Below are positions 34,877 through 37,183 of a DNA stretch of 37,183 nucleotides, piece by piece (the first letter of the stretch is position 1; every line of letters starts with the position of its first letter). The stretch is from contig JAKQUI010000067.1 in assembly GCA_029562645.1 (NCBI GenBank), positions 1-37,183 on the forward strand. The letters run 5' to 3'. The translations under genes were made by a program, and so were the position numbers. Source of the stretch: Spirochaetota bacterium. Its GTDB lineage: Bacteria > Spirochaetota > UBA4802 > JAKQUI01. The notes beneath the pieces were generated by a model, which was not told the DNA's origin, ran no database searches, and worked only from the letters and a program-made list of their open reading frames with translations.

Positions 34877-35845
34877 TTAATTCTCATCCTTGTTCTTCTT
34901 GTTAAAATAATTCTTCTCAATTTCCTTCCCGTCTTTATAAGTGAAAACCCCATAAAGTGAACCATCGAGATTATACAACATCCATTTGCCTTGTTTTAAT
35001 GAATATCCATATTGACCTTCGATGGAAATCTTCCCACCTTTATACCTGCAGAGAAATTTTCCATGGTAGTCATTACCTTTAATCTCAATCTCATAACGGA
35101 TGTCACCGTTGTCGTAAAAAATAATTTGCTTGTCATCTTTGATATATGTCCAACCACCTAATTGCTTGTGCCATGCAATTCCTATCGGCAAACCTCGTGG
35201 CGGTGTTTTTGTATAGTCGTGCAGCCAAACTTCCCTATTATACCTATAAAAAGCTTTAAACTTCAAGTTCTCGTTTCGATCTTTGGATATCCACAAACCA
35301 ACTTGCATTCCGTTTTCATAATTACCTTCTTCTAATAATTTACCATCTTCATACCATTGAATATACTTCCCGTCAATCTTCCCATTCGAGATCCTTGCTT
35401 CTGACATCTTCTCGCCATTCATATACCACATGAAAAGTTTACTATTTGCAAAATCCAAAAAAACCCATGCTTTATGTTTTATGTCCCACTTCGCGCCTGG
35501 CGGAATGCCAGGTGGTCTTTGTTCGTCTGGATGATAAATATTGAAATTAAAAAGTTTCTTTAGAGCCCCATTCTCATAAACTTGATTCATCATCTTGTCG
35601 CCATTCGGCGCCCAAATCTCCCACATGCCATGAGGTTTTCCTAATTTTGTAGGACCTTTGCTTGTCAAAACTCCATTTGAATGCCAGTTGTAAAGCCATT
35701 CAGTATACGGGTTGAAGTATTTCCACATCCCTTGCTGCCATACTGCTTCAGGGTGGACATTCTTATGCCTTGGGGGTGACGACCCAGTATTACCAACTGT
35801 AAAACTTATTACCAAAAAAAGAGTTATTACCAGTGTTTTCATCAT
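34877..35845 (-). CDS. Exported MORN-repeat protein (YwqK-like)
   Basis: A 322-residue protein with a signal peptide (MMKTLVITLFLVISFTVG) and a series of MORN_2 repeats: YNWHSNGVLTSKGPTKLGKP, MWEIWAPNGDKMMNQVYENG, IQWYEDGKLLEEGNYENGMQ, IIFYDNGDIRYEIEIKGNDY and LYNLDGSLYGVFTYKDG. Such proteins are often annotated as YwqK-family antitoxins when next to toxin-like genes. Here the start overlaps the stop of the upstream 'tip' gene by 4 bp (ATGA). That tight coupling supports a toxin-immunity reading, but the exported nature of this protein would be unusual for immunity to a cytoplasmic toxin. Base composition is AT-rich. Confidence 0.82.
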   Translation of the reverse strand: MMKTLVITLFLVISFTVGNTGSSPPRHKNVHPEAVWQQGMWKYFNPYTEWLYNWHSNGVLTSKGPTKLGKPHGMWEIWAPNGDKMMNQVYENGALKKLFNFNIYHPDEQRPPGIPPGAKWDIKHKAWVFLDFANSKLFMWYMNGEKMSEARISNGKIDGKYIQWYEDGKLLEEGNYENGMQVGLWISKDRNENLKFKAFYRYNREVWLHDYTKTPPRGLPIGIAWHKQLGGWTYIKDDKQIIFYDNGDIRYEIEIKGNDYHGKFLCRYKGGKISIEGQYGYSLKQGKWMLYNLDGSLYGVFTYKDGKEIEKNYFNKKNKDEN

Positions 35846-36975
35846 GGGTTGAATCTGAATGTCGCTCCAATATTTCCATTTACACCGTCATACTTAAGCT
35901 TTTTATCCTGGATATAAATATTCGCCTTACCTTTGATAAACCAGCTCGTAGATTTATTAATATTAAATTGCTTATTGATCGAAGTAAGAGGAAGATCTAT
36001 CCTTGCGGTCGGCGTGTTGAATTTATTTATCACATCAGCCACATAAGCAGATGCACCAACAGTCATGGCAGCTTTATCAATAAGATTAGCTTTTGAAGCA
36101 ATATCATTACCATACAAATCACTCGGATATCTACCTAGTACATCAGCCGCAACCTTATTGAATTCACCTTTAGCCTCATTCCACCCTGATGCCTGCTTCG
36201 TTTGTTTCATTCTATCAGCTGAATTTACATCTCTGTCAGTCCATGAGCGTCCATCATCACTCGGCAAATTGCTTTCTGGAATTTGCTCATACTGACTCCT
36301 CGCAGCATTATTTTTCATAACACTATCGTAATACTCTTTCGATCTCTGATTGAATGTCTGTCCAAAGACCGAAGCTCCCGGATCAGCATTGAGTTTTGTT
36401 TTAGTAGTCTTCTCCCATGCATCTTCAACTTGATCAAATGCATTCCCAATGGCATCTCCTATTGCATCTATAGCGCTCTTTGTTGGTTTTGATGAACCCA
36501 CGTCGCTGCGTATCTCGTCCAGAGAAGGCCCAATCTTACCTCTATCGAGGTACTTTTTCATTATCATAGCCTCTTCGTAGGTAACTGGATTCTTAAAACC
36601 ATATCCTTCTTCATTTGAGCCATATCCAGAACCTGTTGAAAAGTCTTTTGAAACATTAATTCCCATCGATTTATAATTCTCAATATCCGTTGGGGTAATA
36701 GCATACTTTCCCGCGTTTCCTATACCAGCTTCTGTCGCACCACTACCTACAAATCCATTACTATTTACCGGTTCAGCGTATTGGCTCGATATTTGACCAT
36801 TTTTGTCATACTCGGTGACCAAATATGAACCATCATATTGACGCTCCTTGGTCATTGAGACTCTGCTTGAATTAAAATTGTTTTCTCTTAATACCTGTTC
36901 TATGTTTACGGGCATAAAACTGCCGTCAGGCATTCGACGTGAAGAATCGGCATAGACTCTATCGGTGCCGAACAT
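35842..36975 (-). CDS. Orphan C-terminal segment of a large secreted-type protein
   Basis: 377 residues from the first ATG. No known domain. It is Asn/Ser/Asp-rich with short helices (EEAMIMKKYLDRGKIGPSLD, SAIDAIGDAIGNAFDQVEDA) and a beta-rich end (WFIKGKANIYIQDKKLKYDG, then IGATFRF). The reading frame stays open upstream of this ATG to 37077 without any start codon (GNGVRGDVRVGNLAGGRGF and so on), so the true 5' part is missing: it looks like a displaced C-terminus of a bigger gene. Large toxins with exchangeable tips are one explanation. The overlapping MORN gene would be the partner. No ribosome site is convincing at 36975. Confidence 0.55.
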   Translation of the reverse strand: MFGTDRVYADSSRRMPDGSFMPVNIEQVLRENNFNSSRVSMTKERQYDGSYLVTEYDKNGQISSQYAEPVNSNGFVGSGATEAGIGNAGKYAITPTDIENYKSMGINVSKDFSTGSGYGSNEEGYGFKNPVTYEEAMIMKKYLDRGKIGPSLDEIRSDVGSSKPTKSAIDAIGDAIGNAFDQVEDAWEKTTKTKLNADPGASVFGQTFNQRSKEYYDSVMKNNAARSQYEQIPESNLPSDDGRSWTDRDVNSADRMKQTKQASGWNEAKGEFNKVAADVLGRYPSDLYGNDIASKANLIDKAAMTVGASAYVADVINKFNTPTARIDLPLTSINKQFNINKSTSWFIKGKANIYIQDKKLKYDGVNGNIGATFRFNP

Positions 36976-37077
36976 TTTGATTAATTTTTCTCTGTTGCTT
37001 AAATCATCATCGGTTCTAAACCCACGTCCGCCAGCGAGGTTCCCTACCCGAACATCGCCCCTGACCCCGTTGCCCGC

Positions 37078-37183
37078 TCAAAGATTTCCCGGTATATGCC
37101 CCGCCGGAAGGATCAGTTTTTCAAAGAGCTTACCCCGCGAATTCAACAGAAAATACGGTATCCCCAGGCATTTGTCAACGAAA
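37078..37183 (-). CDS. C-terminus of a thioredoxin-fold-like protein (5' end outside window)
   Basis: The last 34 codons of a minus-strand gene are visible: FVDKCLGIPYFLLNSRGKL and then FEKLILPAGHIPGNL before TGA at 37078-37080. 'GIPyfllnsrGKl' is the cis-proline strand and following strand of thioredoxin or TlpA-like proteins. Codon composition is GC-rich, unlike the adjoining gene. Too little is visible to name it further. Confidence 0.5.
   Translation of the reverse strand, partial: FVDKCLGIPYFLLNSRGKLFEKLILPAGHIPGNL

Overview
The window suggests a Gram-negative (diderm), probably anaerobic bacterium with a GC-rich chromosome. Low-oxygen metabolism is indicated by a 2-oxoacid:ferredoxin oxidoreductase and a 2-hydroxyacyl-CoA dehydratase with its activase. 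A two-membrane envelope is indicated by Lgt, many lipoproteins, a TolC-family channel and a beta-barrel protein. TRL-family lipoproteins and Ig-like (Big_5) lipoproteins are common in spirochaetes, so Spirochaetota is my best guess. No marker gene here proves it.

Positions 1-22110 look like ordinary GC-rich core: the end of a SpoIIE-type phosphatase, a redox pair (C_GCAxxG_C_C protein plus QueG-like ferredoxin protein), a cyclic-nucleotide-binding protein, two TRL lipoproteins, a spore-photoproduct-lyase-like radical SAM protein, HIT, Lgt, a polysaccharide deacetylase, a ParE-type toxin-antitoxin pair, a beta-barrel protein with a charged linker, a DUF374 acyltransferase, a flavin-nucleotide-binding protein, a YyaL/DUF255 protein and a small HD hydrolase. 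Next comes a minus-strand operon of MarR regulator, two dehydratase subunits and activase, with a good promoter and a palindromic operator. A membrane-anchored metallo-beta-lactamase-fold enzyme and KorAB follow.

At about 22266 a 42-nt 3' fragment of a tRNA-Val(CAC) gene marks an abrupt change to AT-richer, accessory-looking DNA. This is the expected signature of an integrated genomic island. An IS3-family element follows (orfA/orfB, predicted -1 frameshift), then about 500 bp without genes. After that lies an eight-gene plus-strand cluster (24349-33378): SurA-N-like lipoprotein, TPR lipoprotein, CsgG/LpoB-like lipoprotein, TolC-family channel, HlyD-like adaptor, two paralogous Big_5 lipoproteins and a DUF4412-like periplasmic protein. 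It looks like a cell-envelope export or assembly system with no inner-membrane motor in the cluster, and it is the best candidate here for an undescribed system.

The last part is on the minus strand: an orphan C-terminal 'tip' of a large protein with no recognisable start, a MORN-repeat (YwqK-like) partner overlapping it, a DUF3467 protein, a long palindromic element, a decayed remnant of a second DUF3467 gene, and a lipoprotein. The same palindromic element also occurs near 8.2 kb. Its arms show compensating changes, and both copies sit just 3' of a gene in the same orientation. The window ends inside a thioredoxin-fold-like gene.
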